From Saccharibacillus sp. JS10 (lineage in GTDB: Bacteria > Bacillota > Bacilli > Paenibacillales > Paenibacillaceae): a stretch of DNA of 64,000 nucleotides. This document shows, piece after piece, positions 1 through 9,036 of this stretch; position 1 is the first letter of the stretch; each line of letters starts with the position of its first letter. Both the position numbers and the translations under genes were made by a program. The stretch spans positions 3,031-67,030 of the forward strand of contig NZ_JANFNS010000006.1 of NCBI RefSeq assembly GCF_024436065.1. The letters are read 5' to 3'. A model generated the notes under the pieces. That model did not search any database. It worked only from the letters and a program-made list of their open reading frames with translations, and was not told the origin of the DNA.

Positions 1-1
1 G

Positions 2-418
2 CGGAAGCTTAAGCGGAAATACGGTCTTCAGTTTATCTATCACAATCACCATATCGAATTTGAAAAGTATGAAGGACGCATTGCGATGGATATTTTGCTG
101 GAAGAAAGCGACCCTGAGACTTTTGGCTTTGAGCTGGATATGTACTGGGTGCAAGCAGGCGGCGGTGATCCTGCGCAGTGGGCACACAAAGTTGCCGGGC
201 GAATGCAAGTCGTTCATTTGAAAGATATGGAGATAATCGACGGACAAGCACATTTTGCCGAAGTCGGACATGGGAATATGAATATGCCCGCGATTATCGA
301 AGCATGCCGAGCGACGAATGTAGAATGGTATGTCGTGGAGCAAGACGTATGCCGCCGAGATCCTTTTGAAAGTGCGAAGATGAGTCTGGATTATCTGAAA
401 ACGATTGCGAAAGGATGA
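2..418 (+). CDS. Sugar phosphate isomerase/epimerase, C-terminal part (truncated by window edge)
   Basis: The frame is open from base 2 and ends at 418, giving the last 138 residues of a TIM-barrel protein of the AP endonuclease 2/xylose isomerase-like family. Visible family signs are the HNHHIEF segment near the edge, FELDMYWV (barrel strand with acidic metal ligand), VVHLKDM (His/Asp metal site) and a final EQD strand. Such enzymes isomerise or epimerise sugar or inositol derivatives in the cytoplasm. The stop overlaps the start of the next gene (ATGA at 415-418), so the two are translationally coupled. The substrate cannot be told. The true start lies outside the window. Confidence 0.85.
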   Translation, partial: RKLKRKYGLQFIYHNHHIEFEKYEGRIAMDILLEESDPETFGFELDMYWVQAGGGDPAQWAHKVAGRMQVVHLKDMEIIDGQAHFAEVGHGNMNMPAIIEACRATNVEWYVVEQDVCRRDPFESAKMSLDYLKTIAKG

Positions 419-1518
419 AGAAGTCGATGCAGCGAAAAGACGGGATGAATTACGCACCGAAGCATGAAGCCAAACCTGTAGTGGAAGAAGGCGAGTTTAT
501 GTTTGCAGCGGTCGCGCTGGATCATGGGCATATCTATGGGATGTGCAACGGGTTAAAAGAAGCAGGCGGGACACTGAAATGGGTGTATGATCCCGATCAG
601 GCAAAAGTTCAAGCTTTTCTAACGACTTATCCAGGGGTACAAATTGCAACGTCGTTAGAAGAAGTTTTGAATGACCCAGAGATCAAATTGGTGGCTTCGG
701 CGGCAATTCCTTCGAAGCGAGGGCCGCTCGGCATCCAAGTGATGGAGAGCGGAAAAGATTATTTTACGGATAAAGCGCCGTTTACGACTATTGCGCAGCT
801 GGAGGAAGCGGAAGCGTGCGCGGCTAGAACAAGCCGCAAATACATGGTGTATTACAGCGAGCGGCTACATGTCGAGAGCGCGGTGTATGCGGATCAGTTG
901 ATCCGCGAGGGCGCGATCGGACAAGTCGTGCAAGTGATGGGCACGGGGCCGCATCGGTTGAATGCGGCGTCGAGACCGGATTGGTTTTTCCGCCGAGAAG
1001 ATTACGGCGGGATATTGTGCGATATAGGCAGTCACCAGATCGAACAGTTCCTGCATTATGCAGGCTGTGAGAGCGCCAAGGTGCTGCATAGCAAGGTGGG
1101 CAACTATCATAGCCCGGAGTATCCCGAACTGGAAGATTTCGGCGACGCGACACTCGTCGGAGATAACGGAGCGACGCAATATTTTCGCGTCGATTGGTTA
1201 ACGCCTAAAGGGCTTGGCACTTGGGGCGACGGCAGAATGACGATCTTGGGCACAAAAGGGTATATCGAACTGCGTAAGTATACGGATGTGGCAAGATCCG
1301 ATTCGGGCGATCATGTCTTTTGGGTAGATGAAGAAGGCGAGCATTACGAGCAAGTATCCGGCAAAGTCGGTTGTCCTTTCTTCGGACAATTGATTTTGGA
1401 TTGTATTCATCGTACGGAACATGCGATGACGCAAAAACATGCTTTTCTAGCAGCAAGGCTATGTCTAGAAGCGCAAGAACAAGCATTCAACCTAACGCCG
1501 CATACGTTAGTAAAATAG
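415..1518 (+). CDS. Gfo/Idh/MocA family oxidoreductase, atypical
   Basis: 367 residues. The protein has the two-domain layout of NAD(P)-dependent sugar dehydrogenases: an N-terminal Rossmann part of about 150 residues, then an alpha/beta domain with DIGSHQIEQF, the region that normally holds the catalytic Asp/His. It departs from the family norm. The dinucleotide turn reads ALDHGHIYGM rather than a clear GxGxxG, and the usual EKPxA motif is replaced by DKAPF. The first residues (KKSMQRKDG) look like an extension, and a later ATG is possible. The start overlaps the stop of the upstream isomerase gene, so both probably act in one sugar or cyclitol pathway. Substrate unknown. Confidence 0.8.
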   Translation: MKKSMQRKDGMNYAPKHEAKPVVEEGEFMFAAVALDHGHIYGMCNGLKEAGGTLKWVYDPDQAKVQAFLTTYPGVQIATSLEEVLNDPEIKLVASAAIPSKRGPLGIQVMESGKDYFTDKAPFTTIAQLEEAEACAARTSRKYMVYYSERLHVESAVYADQLIREGAIGQVVQVMGTGPHRLNAASRPDWFFRREDYGGILCDIGSHQIEQFLHYAGCESAKVLHSKVGNYHSPEYPELEDFGDATLVGDNGATQYFRVDWLTPKGLGTWGDGRMTILGTKGYIELRKYTDVARSDSGDHVFWVDEEGEHYEQVSGKVGCPFFGQLILDCIHRTEHAMTQKHAFLAARLCLEAQEQAFNLTPHTLVK

Positions 1519-1600
1519 AGCAAACATCGAAATTTATCGTCTCTAACGAAGGATAAGCAAGCTCACCCATGTCAAGTCAAAGACCGGAAGGTGTTAACGA

Positions 1601-2623
1601 ATGAAGACCAAGACAGAACTAGGTGCAGCGATTATAGGCTGCGGAGCAATTTTTGTTCAGCATGCAAACGCCTTAATCCATATGGAAGACGTAGCATTGA
1701 AGCTTGTGATTGATATCGATCTTGAAAAAGCACGCCAACAAGCTGAAAAATATACATGTGAAGCAGGGAACGATTATCGATCTATTTTGCAACGTGCAGA
1801 TATTCAAGTGGTACATATCTGTACGCCGCATCATTTACATGCGCCAATGATCGAAGAATTCCTTGCCGCAGGGAAACATGTATTAACCGAAAAGCCGATT
1901 GCCCATACGCCAGAAGCTAACGCATCTGTGCAAAAAGCCGCGGCGCAAAGTGAGGCTCAGCTTGGTGTCGTGTTCCAAAACCGATACAACGAAAGTTCGC
2001 GCTTGATTCGGGAAACGATTGATTCTGGTCGATTGGGTTCGCTATTAGGTCTGAAAGGGATCGTCACTTGGTCTCGATCGCCAGAATACTATACGGAAAG
2101 TGATTGGCGCGGTAAATGGGAGACAGAAGGCGGAGGTCTACTGATCAATCAAGCGATTCATACGATTGATCTACTGCAATGGTTTGCCGGAGGGAATCCT
2201 ACAAAGATTAAAGGAAGTGTCACGACAGATCGACTTAGCGATTATATCGAAGTTGAAGATACGGCTCATGCGAATATTGAGTTTTCGAATGGCGTTCGCG
2301 TCCTTTTTTACGGAACCAATAGTTATATGCAAAATTCTCCTGTAGAGCTAGAACTGGTGTTTGAGCATGGGACGTTGATTCAACGTCAAGATCGTTTGTT
2401 TGAACGAAGCGGCGGCGAAGAAACGGAGCGTGGTCGCCAAGCACCCAATGCGATCGGAGAGAAATCGTATTGGGGAATGAGTCATAGACTGCTGATTGAA
2501 GACTTTTATAATCATCTACGAGAAGATCGACCGTTTTGGCTACATGCAGAAGAAGGAAGTCGTGCGCTTCAGATCGTTCATGGGATTTATGCAGCTTCGT
2601 CTAAGCAAAGCAAGGGGATATAA
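1601..2623 (+). CDS. Gfo/Idh/MocA family oxidoreductase
   Basis: 340 residues. A classic member of the NAD(P)-dependent sugar/inositol dehydrogenase family: IIGCGAIFVQHANAL gives the dinucleotide-binding turn near residue 10, TEKPIA is the conserved EKP motif near residue 95, and GGGLLINQAIHTIDLLQW holds the catalytic-region Asp/His. The ATG is preceded by AAGGTG seven bases upstream. It follows the first dehydrogenase by 82 bp with no terminator seen between, so it is probably the last gene of the same operon. A strong hairpin follows. Substrate cannot be inferred. Confidence 0.88.
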   Translation: MKTKTELGAAIIGCGAIFVQHANALIHMEDVALKLVIDIDLEKARQQAEKYTCEAGNDYRSILQRADIQVVHICTPHHLHAPMIEEFLAAGKHVLTEKPIAHTPEANASVQKAAAQSEAQLGVVFQNRYNESSRLIRETIDSGRLGSLLGLKGIVTWSRSPEYYTESDWRGKWETEGGGLLINQAIHTIDLLQWFAGGNPTKIKGSVTTDRLSDYIEVEDTAHANIEFSNGVRVLFYGTNSYMQNSPVELELVFEHGTLIQRQDRLFERSGGEETERGRQAPNAIGEKSYWGMSHRLLIEDFYNHLREDRPFWLHAEEGSRALQIVHGIYAASSKQSKGI

Positions 2624-2674
2624 ACCCATCTAGCAGACCAGACCGCGATAACGGTGCGAAAAAAGAGTCACTAC

Positions 2675-2714
2675 AAAAAAAGCGTTCGTCCCTTTTGAGG
2701 GTACGAACGCTTTT
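2675..2714. terminator. Bidirectional terminator between sugar genes and mprF
   Basis: Arms AGCGTTCGTCCC and GGTACGAACGCT around a short TTTTGAG loop, flanked by A-runs on the left and T-runs on the right. It serves the rightward sugar genes and the leftward mprF gene, which converge here. Confidence 0.85.
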
Positions 2715-2726
2715 GCATAATGAAAC

Positions 2727-5573
2727 TTATTTGCCTGAATCGGATTGAGTACCGCCGCTCGAAGTATCTTCAGCAGCAGTCGTTCGGTTCGCGGTAGTAT
2801 TTTGAATACCCGTAGGCAAAGTCTCCCCGATCTCTAACGTATCCGGATCATGATCTCGATTTTTGGGACGACGAGATACGAGAACAACCAGATCGACTAG
2901 AAGTACAGGTAACGATACAGAAGCCGGATAGGCGAGATAACGCGGTTGCCATTCCGGGAAAAACTTTTCTTTGTATCGACGCAGCCCTTCAAAGCCATAG
3001 AAATGCCCGCCGTAACGGAAGACGAGATTGGCGAATTTTTCTTCGCGCAACGAGCTTCGGCTTTTACCTACACTGGATAATGGCGCCATGCCAAGATTAA
3101 ACGTCTGATAGCCTTGTTCTTGTGCCCATTCGATCAGTCTTGCGAACAGCAAGTCCATCGTACCGTTCGGCGTATCCGGTAGATGGCGCATTAGATCCAC
3201 AGAAATCGTTTTGCCTCCGTCATAAGCAGGAGCAAGCGTTGCAAAAGCTACGATGCGACCTTCAGGATCACGGAGCAAAGCAAGCGGCGAACGTTGAATA
3301 TAGACTTCATCGAACCAGCCGAGCGAATATCCTTTTTCTTTGCGGTCTCCTAGCCAAATATCGGAGATGCGGCGAAGTTCTTCGATTAACGATGAATCGT
3401 AAGGAGCGGATTCTAACGAGAATACATATCCGTCACGCTCGAAGCGATTTTTCGCTGTACGGAACGCCGTCATCTTTTTACCCGAGAACGTAAAAGTTTC
3501 CAGATTGATCAAAGCTTCTTCTCCGAGTTTGAAGAATCGATAGCCTTTTTCATGATAAATCGATAGATAATCCGGCGAAGCTTGATAAAAGACGACCGCT
3601 AACGCGTAACGATCGGAGAACACTTGGAACTCTTCGATCGCATCCCCAATCAGCTTTTTCGGACCTAGCGGATCACCGAGCACCACAAGCTTATCGCGAG
3701 AACGAGCATACGGGATCAATACTTTTCCTTCTTGCGCCCAGTAAAATTGTTTGTCCCCAAGGTACAGCATATGCGTCAGCAGATTGCCTTTTTCTTTTTC
3801 TAAAAAGGTATCTAATTGCTGCAATTCGCTGTGACAAGGAAGATCGACTTCTTTTCTTTTCGGACGAAGAAGAACAAGCAGCGAGAATAAAATCCAAGCC
3901 CCGATAATACCGCCGATCGCCATCGTTGCATACTCGCTAGGTTGAATGATCCATTCCGGTCGGAATCCAGCCGGCAACCGATTCAAAAATCTCGGATGCG
4001 ACGCGGTACCAATCAGATAATAAACACCGGCAAGCACTAACGTGAAGCCGAACCAAAGCGCGATTCGTTTGCGAGATAAAGTCGCACCAGAGCGATAGAA
4101 ACGAGCTCGCGAGATCCATAACAATAATGCGACACTCAGCAATACTAAAGCTTCTTCGTAGTCAAAAGCTTTGAAGAAAGTGAAGATTGCGCCTACAACG
4201 AGCAGGAGTGACGTCAATCGATGCGCACGGCGCAAACGAAGCGAAATCCCGCTCGATAAAATAATCAGCATAAAGCCGATTACGACCGAGATTTGTTGCG
4301 ATAATTTCATGAGCGGTGTGGACAAGAATCGTGCCATGAAATGGATACGATCCAGCAAACCAGGCGTTGCCGCCGATAATAGAAGAATCAGACCACACGC
4401 CAATACCAGCTTGCCTAACGCCCATATGCCCATATCGCTTAGAAAACCGAATTGTCCCGGCCAATTCCAGAAACGTTGCCATTGAGCAGCAAACCCATCG
4501 CCTGGCACATCTACTTCTTCTTGAAGTTTGACAGCGGTAGCTGTAGGACTTTCCTGTGTCGGTCCTCCAGATGCCGTTTCTTTGCTAACCGGTTTGCGGC
4601 GTCCCGGAAGGAGTTCGAAAGCCGTCATGACCAGCGCGATCAACCACGGAATAATGAAGTAGAACACACGGAACAGCACAATCGTAGCGAGCGCTGTCTC
4701 TGGTCTTATTCCAGCAAGCTGTAAGCCGAGCAAAGCCGTAATATCAAAAGCTCCGATACCGCCAGGCGCAAAACTCACGATTCCGGCAATAGCCGCTACG
4801 CTGTAGATTGCCAAAGCTTCTGCGAGAGGCATGCCTTGCAAAAACTTCGAACAAATCAGCCAAAACGTCAGACCGGCAAAAAACCATTCCAATACCGAAG
4901 CCATAACGGAACCGCCGATAATACTCCATGGCAAGCGTGTACCTTGACCTTCTTTATGAAACCACTTCGCAAATAATTTCGAACGTTGCATCAATAAAAA
5001 GATCGGAAGATACAATGCCATTCCCCATACCGCGTAGATCAACCACCGATGTTCGCTGAGCATCAAAGTAATCGGCAACAAACCCACAATACCTGCCCAA
5101 GCCAATACCGATAATCCAGTCACCATCGTCGGAGACAAAAATACGATAGCGGGTGTGATCTGCCCTAATGTGATGCCGCTGTTGCGGTACAGTAAAGCTC
5201 GAACCCCTGCACCGGTAAAACCAGCGAATCCCAAAAAGTTATTGAACGTATTGGAGATCCAACCGTAACGGAAAGCTGCCCATTTGGTTACGTTCAATTT
5301 AAAATGTCTAGAAATTAAAAAGTCGTACGTGCTCATTACCGATACCGCGACTAGCGAAAGAGCCAAGATCTGAACAATATCCCAAGAAGGCATAGATCGA
5401 ATATCGATGAAGATCCGAGAGAAGTTCAGTTTGCGCAGTTCGCCTTCACTTTGAAAATATACGAAAGCAATCACGACCACAGGGATCAGCAGTCGTACGA
5501 TCTTCATTCGATATAAGAAGGCGAACAGCCGCAAGATTTGCAGTCGTTCCAAAATCATTTTCATCCGATTCAT
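2727..5573 (-). CDS. mprF: Phosphatidylglycerol lysyltransferase/flippase MprF
   Basis: 948 residues. The N-terminal half is multi-spanning, with an LPG flippase (UPF0104/DUF2156-type) pattern. The C-terminal cytosolic part matches the aminoacyl-PG synthase domain (WAQEGKVLIPYARSRDKLVVLGDP, then a GNAT-like fold ending LRRYKEKFFPEW). The enzyme attaches an amino acid from aminoacyl-tRNA to phosphatidylglycerol and flips the product, giving resistance to cationic peptides. The first open codon is a TTG at 5594 without a ribosome site; ATG 5573 has AGGTGA just upstream and is preferred. It is longer than Bacillus MprF because of a polar linker near residues 330-375 and a disordered Ser/Thr tail of about 45 residues. 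Confidence 0.95.
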   Translation of the reverse strand: MNRMKMILERLQILRLFAFLYRMKIVRLLIPVVVIAFVYFQSEGELRKLNFSRIFIDIRSMPSWDIVQILALSLVAVSVMSTYDFLISRHFKLNVTKWAAFRYGWISNTFNNFLGFAGFTGAGVRALLYRNSGITLGQITPAIVFLSPTMVTGLSVLAWAGIVGLLPITLMLSEHRWLIYAVWGMALYLPIFLLMQRSKLFAKWFHKEGQGTRLPWSIIGGSVMASVLEWFFAGLTFWLICSKFLQGMPLAEALAIYSVAAIAGIVSFAPGGIGAFDITALLGLQLAGIRPETALATIVLFRVFYFIIPWLIALVMTAFELLPGRRKPVSKETASGGPTQESPTATAVKLQEEVDVPGDGFAAQWQRFWNWPGQFGFLSDMGIWALGKLVLACGLILLLSAATPGLLDRIHFMARFLSTPLMKLSQQISVVIGFMLIILSSGISLRLRRAHRLTSLLLVVGAIFTFFKAFDYEEALVLLSVALLLWISRARFYRSGATLSRKRIALWFGFTLVLAGVYYLIGTASHPRFLNRLPAGFRPEWIIQPSEYATMAIGGIIGAWILFSLLVLLRPKRKEVDLPCHSELQQLDTFLEKEKGNLLTHMLYLGDKQFYWAQEGKVLIPYARSRDKLVVLGDPLGPKKLIGDAIEEFQVFSDRYALAVVFYQASPDYLSIYHEKGYRFFKLGEEALINLETFTFSGKKMTAFRTAKNRFERDGYVFSLESAPYDSSLIEELRRISDIWLGDRKEKGYSLGWFDEVYIQRSPLALLRDPEGRIVAFATLAPAYDGGKTISVDLMRHLPDTPNGTMDLLFARLIEWAQEQGYQTFNLGMAPLSSVGKSRSSLREEKFANLVFRYGGHFYGFEGLRRYKEKFFPEWQPRYLAYPASVSLPVLLVDLVVLVSRRPKNRDHDPDTLEIGETLPTGIQNTTANRTTAAEDTSSGGTQSDSGK

Positions 5574-5696
5574 AAGGTCACCTACAATTATCAAGAGTTG
5601 AATTCATACATTAATTCCCAAGCGTTTACTGCTATAAATAGTAACACGAAACATGGGGTTTTCGAACCGAACAGCTTTGTAACCTTTTTGGAAAAT

Positions 5697-5833
5697 AAAA
5701 ACCGTCTACAATCTTTCTTTATCATATCGACATCGAAACTTGAATCGTTCACTTTTTATCTGACTTCTTTTTATATACGCTTTTAGGTCTAGAAGGTTCC
5801 CCGTCTTAGGTCTGGGTTCAAAAACCGTCTACA
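5697..5833. repeat. Pair of identical 14-bp direct repeats in the mprF/Lia intergenic region
   Basis: The 14-mer AAAAACCGTCTACA occurs at 5697-5710 and again at 5820-5833, in the 337-bp region between divergent mprF and the envelope-stress operon. The second copy lies directly upstream of the probable promoter of the right-hand operon. Such spacing suggests a regulator site, possibly for the LiaR encoded in the operon, but the motif was not matched to a known consensus. Confidence 0.5.
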
Positions 5834-5840
5834 GCCTGTG

Positions 5841-5867
5841 TTGAAAAAAAGGGATGACCGATACAAT
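5841..5867 (+). promoter_or_regulatory. Putative promoter of the Lia/Psp operon
   Basis: TTGAAA at 5841 and TACAAT at 5862 with a short 15-bp spacer (16 if the -35 is read one base earlier), 44 bases before the first gene. The sub-optimal spacer would suit an activated promoter. Inference only. Confidence 0.45.
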
Positions 5868-5910
5868 AAGGACATAAGGAAATTGATTCAGGAGAGGCGG
5901 TGAAAAGTTA

Positions 5911-6222
5911 ATGAGAAGCATGAAACTTAATATCCCTGCTATCGTACTTCTAGTATTGGGAGCGTTAATTCTGTTCGGTAAGTTTGGTAGTTTTGTTGGA
6001 TTGTTGTTCGCAGCCGCTATCTTCGCACTCGGTTATTACGCCGTGAAGACAGGAAAAACATTTCTGGGCTGGATCTTGTTGATCGTCGGAGGATGTATGT
6101 TGCTTGCGAAGCTGTCATGGCTTATCGGTCCATTGCTCGGAATTGCTTTAATTGCAGGAGGTATCTTCTGGATCGTAAGTAAACGAAACGGCAGCAGCAG
6201 ACGACGCGGTTTTGGAGGTTAA
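5911..6222 (+). CDS. Small LiaI-like membrane protein
   Basis: 103 residues, nearly all hydrophobic: about three to four membrane segments separated by short basic loops (VKTGKTF, SKRNGSSRRRGFGG at the C-terminus). The composition and the position as first gene before a PspA homologue resemble LiaI, the membrane anchor that recruits LiaH/PspA under envelope stress, and the transmembrane region shared by LiaI and LiaF-like proteins. It is not a clear orthologue of Bacillus LiaI by sequence alone. First gene of a seven-gene run ending with liaR. Confidence 0.7.
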   Translation: MRSMKLNIPAIVLLVLGALILFGKFGSFVGLLFAAAIFALGYYAVKTGKTFLGWILLIVGGCMLLAKLSWLIGPLLGIALIAGGIFWIVSKRNGSSRRRGFGG

Positions 6223-6296
6223 TTTGCAAAACTCGCAGTTGATCGTTCCCAGCATCAATCGCACCAACCATCATGCGAAGGAGGGAGAAACGCCGA

Positions 6297-6968
6297 ATGA
6301 GTATGTTCAAAAGAATGAGAGATATTACACTCGCCACACTCAACGATAAGCTAGAAGAAAGTCAGGATCCGGTACGGATCATCGATCAGTTTCTCGTTGA
6401 AACCAGACAGGAGATCGGTGAAGTACAGCGATTGTATGATCAATGCGCTCACCATAGCAAGCAGCTTCGTCAACAAGTCGACCATGCAACGTCAATGCGC
6501 GAAAAGCGTGAAGAACAAGCAATGTTGGCGTTGAAAGCTGACGAAGAATCGATTGCCAAACTGGCTCTGCAAGAAAAGATGTTATATGAAGAAAAAGAAC
6601 GTCAGTATTTGGAACTGTGGGAACAAAGTCAAGATACGCTCAAAGAACTGGGCGAACAACTTAATGTACTCAGAAACGAATATCAGACGGTATACAATAA
6701 ACGTCAATACTATTACGCCCGAATGGAGACGCTTCGTTTGCAGCAACGTCTCAATCGCCGAAGCGGCGGTTACAACTCGGACGTACCGAAAATGTTCGAT
6801 CGGTTAGACGATCAAATGTCTTCCATCGAATACGAAACTTACAGCCTGCGCGATATCCGTAAGTTGGGTCAAGAAGCTTCGCAGCAGATCGGTGAAGTTG
6901 GCAATCTGCTTGAAGAAGAAATGGCTAGACTGAAAGATAAATTGAAACGCGGCGAAGGAAAGGAGTAA
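6297..6968 (+). CDS. PspA/IM30 family protein, first copy (LiaH-like)
   Basis: 223 residues from the ATG at 6297, which has AAGGAGGG 11 bases upstream. An earlier in-frame ATG at 6273 overlaps that ribosome site and is rejected. The protein starts MSMFKRMRDIT, the amphipathic helix that opens PspA/LiaH proteins, and continues as long charged coiled-coil helices (about residues 30-190). PspA proteins form ESCRT-III-like scaffolds on the inner face of the membrane and protect it when damaged. A second, diverged PspA gene lies at 7477, so this operon carries two. Confidence 0.9.
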   Translation: MSMFKRMRDITLATLNDKLEESQDPVRIIDQFLVETRQEIGEVQRLYDQCAHHSKQLRQQVDHATSMREKREEQAMLALKADEESIAKLALQEKMLYEEKERQYLELWEQSQDTLKELGEQLNVLRNEYQTVYNKRQYYYARMETLRLQQRLNRRSGGYNSDVPKMFDRLDDQMSSIEYETYSLRDIRKLGQEASQQIGEVGNLLEEEMARLKDKLKRGEGKE

Positions 6969-6974
6969 ACGAGG

Positions 6975-7475
6975 ATGCAAAAATTGTATCGCTCGACCCA
7001 TGATCGGATGTTGACTGGGCTATGCGGCGGACTTGCACAAGAATATGGTGTGAATCCTACGTTGCTCCGTGTACTTTTCCTTGTGGGGATTCCGCTTACG
7101 AGCGGAGCTATACTTCCGATTTACTTTATCGCATCGTTAGTTATCCAAAAAGAAACGCCGCCTCATTATCCGTATGGGCCGGAAAACTATCGCGATCCTT
7201 ATCGACCAGGACATCCGCAAGACCTCGATTCTTACGGTCCAAACTTTGATCGCTCACGTGAGTTTTTCGAAGCGGGACGCCAATTTCAACAACGTCCCGA
7301 GACGCCAAATCGTCCGCAGCAGCCACGTGCCGATCTGAAAAAGAGTGATATTCCGGATTCCGGTCTGGATGCGATGATGGAAGATGTCGAGAAAAAAGCA
7401 CTGAAAAAAGAAGTTGAAGAATTGAAAATGAAGCTTGCCAAATATGAGAACGAGAATGAGAAAGGGGATTTATAA
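6975..7475 (+). CDS. PspC domain protein
   Basis: 166 residues. The N-terminal 60 residues form a PspC domain: [22 protein letters not shown], then a hydrophobic segment ending in [10 protein letters not shown] Pro/Tyr/Asp-rich linker follows, and the protein ends in a short charged coiled coil (residues about 135-165). PspC proteins sit in the membrane and sense or signal envelope stress together with PspA. The ribosome site AAAGGAG overlaps the stop of the first pspA gene, and the next gene starts two bases after this stop, so the three are tightly coupled. Confidence 0.88.
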   Translation: MQKLYRSTHDRMLTGLCGGLAQEYGVNPTLLRVLFLVGIPLTSGAILPIYFIASLVIQKETPPHYPYGPENYRDPYRPGHPQDLDSYGPNFDRSREFFEAGRQFQQRPETPNRPQQPRADLKKSDIPDSGLDAMMEDVEKKALKKEVEELKMKLAKYENENEKGDL

Positions 7476-7476
7476 A

Positions 7477-8199
7477 ATGGGAGTATTTAAAAGATTGCGT
7501 GATATGACGAAGGCGTCGGTAAACGAGATGTTGGATAAGGTTGAAGATCCGGTTGTGATGTTGAATCAATATTTGCGGGATATGGAAGAAGAAATTCATC
7601 AAGCCGAGGTAACTGTTGCGAAGCAAATGGCGAATGAGCGCCGTATGAAGCAGCGCCTTGAAGAAGCGTACCGCATGTCGGGTCAACGCGAATCACAAGC
7701 GACAGCAGCTTTGACGAACAATCAAGAAGAAGCTGCGCGCAAATTGCTGGAAGAAAAAATCTACTTCGATCAACGCATTACCGAGTATCAAGATCTGCAT
7801 GCGCAAGCCGAAGGTCAAGTATCTGATCTGATGCGTCAATTGCATGAGATGAAAGACGAGTTCTACCAAATGCGTAACAAACGCAATGAATTGGTAGCTC
7901 GCGCTCAAATGGCGAAAGCGAAAAAACAAATGGCGCAAGTTAATCCGGTATACGCGATTGACAAAGGGACTTCTTCGTCAGGCTTCCGCCGCATGGAAGA
8001 AAAAATTATGCAAATGGAAGCTGAAGCCGATGTACTACGTACGCCTTACGGCGGTGGCGGTCTGAATCGCTCGTCCGCTTATATCAGCCCAGCGGATACG
8101 CAAAAGCAGCTTCAAGTCGATGAGCAGCTGAACGCGCTTAAAAACAAGCTGAACGGCGGTCAAAGCACGCCTTCGCTGACTAAAGGCGACGAAGCCTAA
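7477..8199 (+). CDS. PspA/IM30 family protein, second copy
   Basis: 240 residues from ATG 7477, preceded by GAAAGGGG. A frame extension upstream to 7435 overlaps pspC and lacks a ribosome site. It starts [18 protein letters not shown], as typical PspA proteins do, followed by long helices ([22 protein letters not shown] is the usual PspA region). It differs clearly from the first copy, for example in a Gly/Ser-rich stretch near residue 190. Two PspA paralogues in one operon suggest mixed or specialised scaffolds; this is inference. Confidence 0.92.
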   Translation: MGVFKRLRDMTKASVNEMLDKVEDPVVMLNQYLRDMEEEIHQAEVTVAKQMANERRMKQRLEEAYRMSGQRESQATAALTNNQEEAARKLLEEKIYFDQRITEYQDLHAQAEGQVSDLMRQLHEMKDEFYQMRNKRNELVARAQMAKAKKQMAQVNPVYAIDKGTSSSGFRRMEEKIMQMEAEADVLRTPYGGGGLNRSSAYISPADTQKQLQVDEQLNALKNKLNGGQSTPSLTKGDEA

Positions 8200-8270
8200 A
8201 AAGGATCGAAGTGGCAAGAATCGCCACACAGTCTATTCAAGGTATGCTAGAATAAAATAGCCTTGCAAGC

Positions 8271-8307
8271 AAAGCCATGCGGTACTCAAGCGTACCGTTA
8301 TGGCTTT
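8271..8307 (+). other. Intergenic hairpin between second pspA and liaF
   Basis: AAAGCCATGCGGTAC pairs with GTACCGTTATGGCTTT with one bulged base and a 6-base loop. There is no T-run after it, so it is not a standard terminator. It could be an RNA-processing or stability element that sets different levels of the psp-like genes and the liaFSR part of the transcript. Confidence 0.55.
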
Positions 8308-8349
8308 TGCTACGCTTGGGCACATTCACACAGTAGGAGGAGGAGCGAC

Positions 8350-8997
8350 ATGGTTAAGCAAAAAAAGACTTGGGCAATCGTATTCATCGTTATTGGCTGC
8401 ATCATGTTGTTCGGTAGATGGGTCACGCCGCTCTCTATAGTCGCACTCCTCGTGCTGTGTTACGGCATTTATACGATGCGAGCAGGCAGGGCGCTTTTTG
8501 GATATAAATGTTTGGCGCTTGGAGCAGGTCTGCTTGTACTCGACCATATGATTTTATTGCTCGGCGGTATTTTGATCTCGATCGGTGTATTTTATGCGAG
8601 AGCCAAAGAGTTACATCAAGAACGCAAATATATACGGCGTCAAGAATTTGTCTCGCAGTTTCATCATACGCGTGAGCCGTGGGTACCGGAGCCGATCAGT
8701 CTATGGCATTTATTCGGAGACACCCATTGCGATTTTTCATTGGCTTTACCTACCGACGGAGATCCGACGATTCACGTACAAGGCGTGATCTGCGATGGGG
8801 ATTTTACTTTCCCGGAAGAATACGCAGTCGAAATTGAAGTCTTTATCGGATACGGCAAAGTGAATTTCGAAGGCGAGACGCACAGCGGGATGTTAAACAA
8901 ATTTGTTTGGCGTTCGCCAAATTATGCGTATAGTGATCAGAAAGTTAAAATTGTGATGGCGTATGCGGCAGGCAATGTAAATATTCGATTCAACTAA
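8350..8997 (+). CDS. liaF: LiaF-like inhibitor of the Lia two-component system
   Basis: 215 residues from ATG 8350, with AGGAGGAGCG just upstream; the longer frame from 8263 runs through the hairpin and is unlikely. About three to four membrane helices (residues 5-90), then a soluble C-terminal domain with the beta-rich repeat pattern of the cell-wall-active antibiotic response family (DCDFSLALP-like start, IFIGYGKVNFEGE, final KIVMAYAAGNVNIRFN). LiaF proteins keep the LiaS kinase quiet until the envelope is disturbed. The kinase and regulator genes follow directly. Confidence 0.88.
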   Translation: MVKQKKTWAIVFIVIGCIMLFGRWVTPLSIVALLVLCYGIYTMRAGRALFGYKCLALGAGLLVLDHMILLLGGILISIGVFYARAKELHQERKYIRRQEFVSQFHHTREPWVPEPISLWHLFGDTHCDFSLALPTDGDPTIHVQGVICDGDFTFPEEYAVEIEVFIGYGKVNFEGETHSGMLNKFVWRSPNYAYSDQKVKIVMAYAAGNVNIRFN

Positions 8998-9036
8998 AAG
9001 TCGTAATTTCAATAATCGGGGAGACGATAAATAGAT

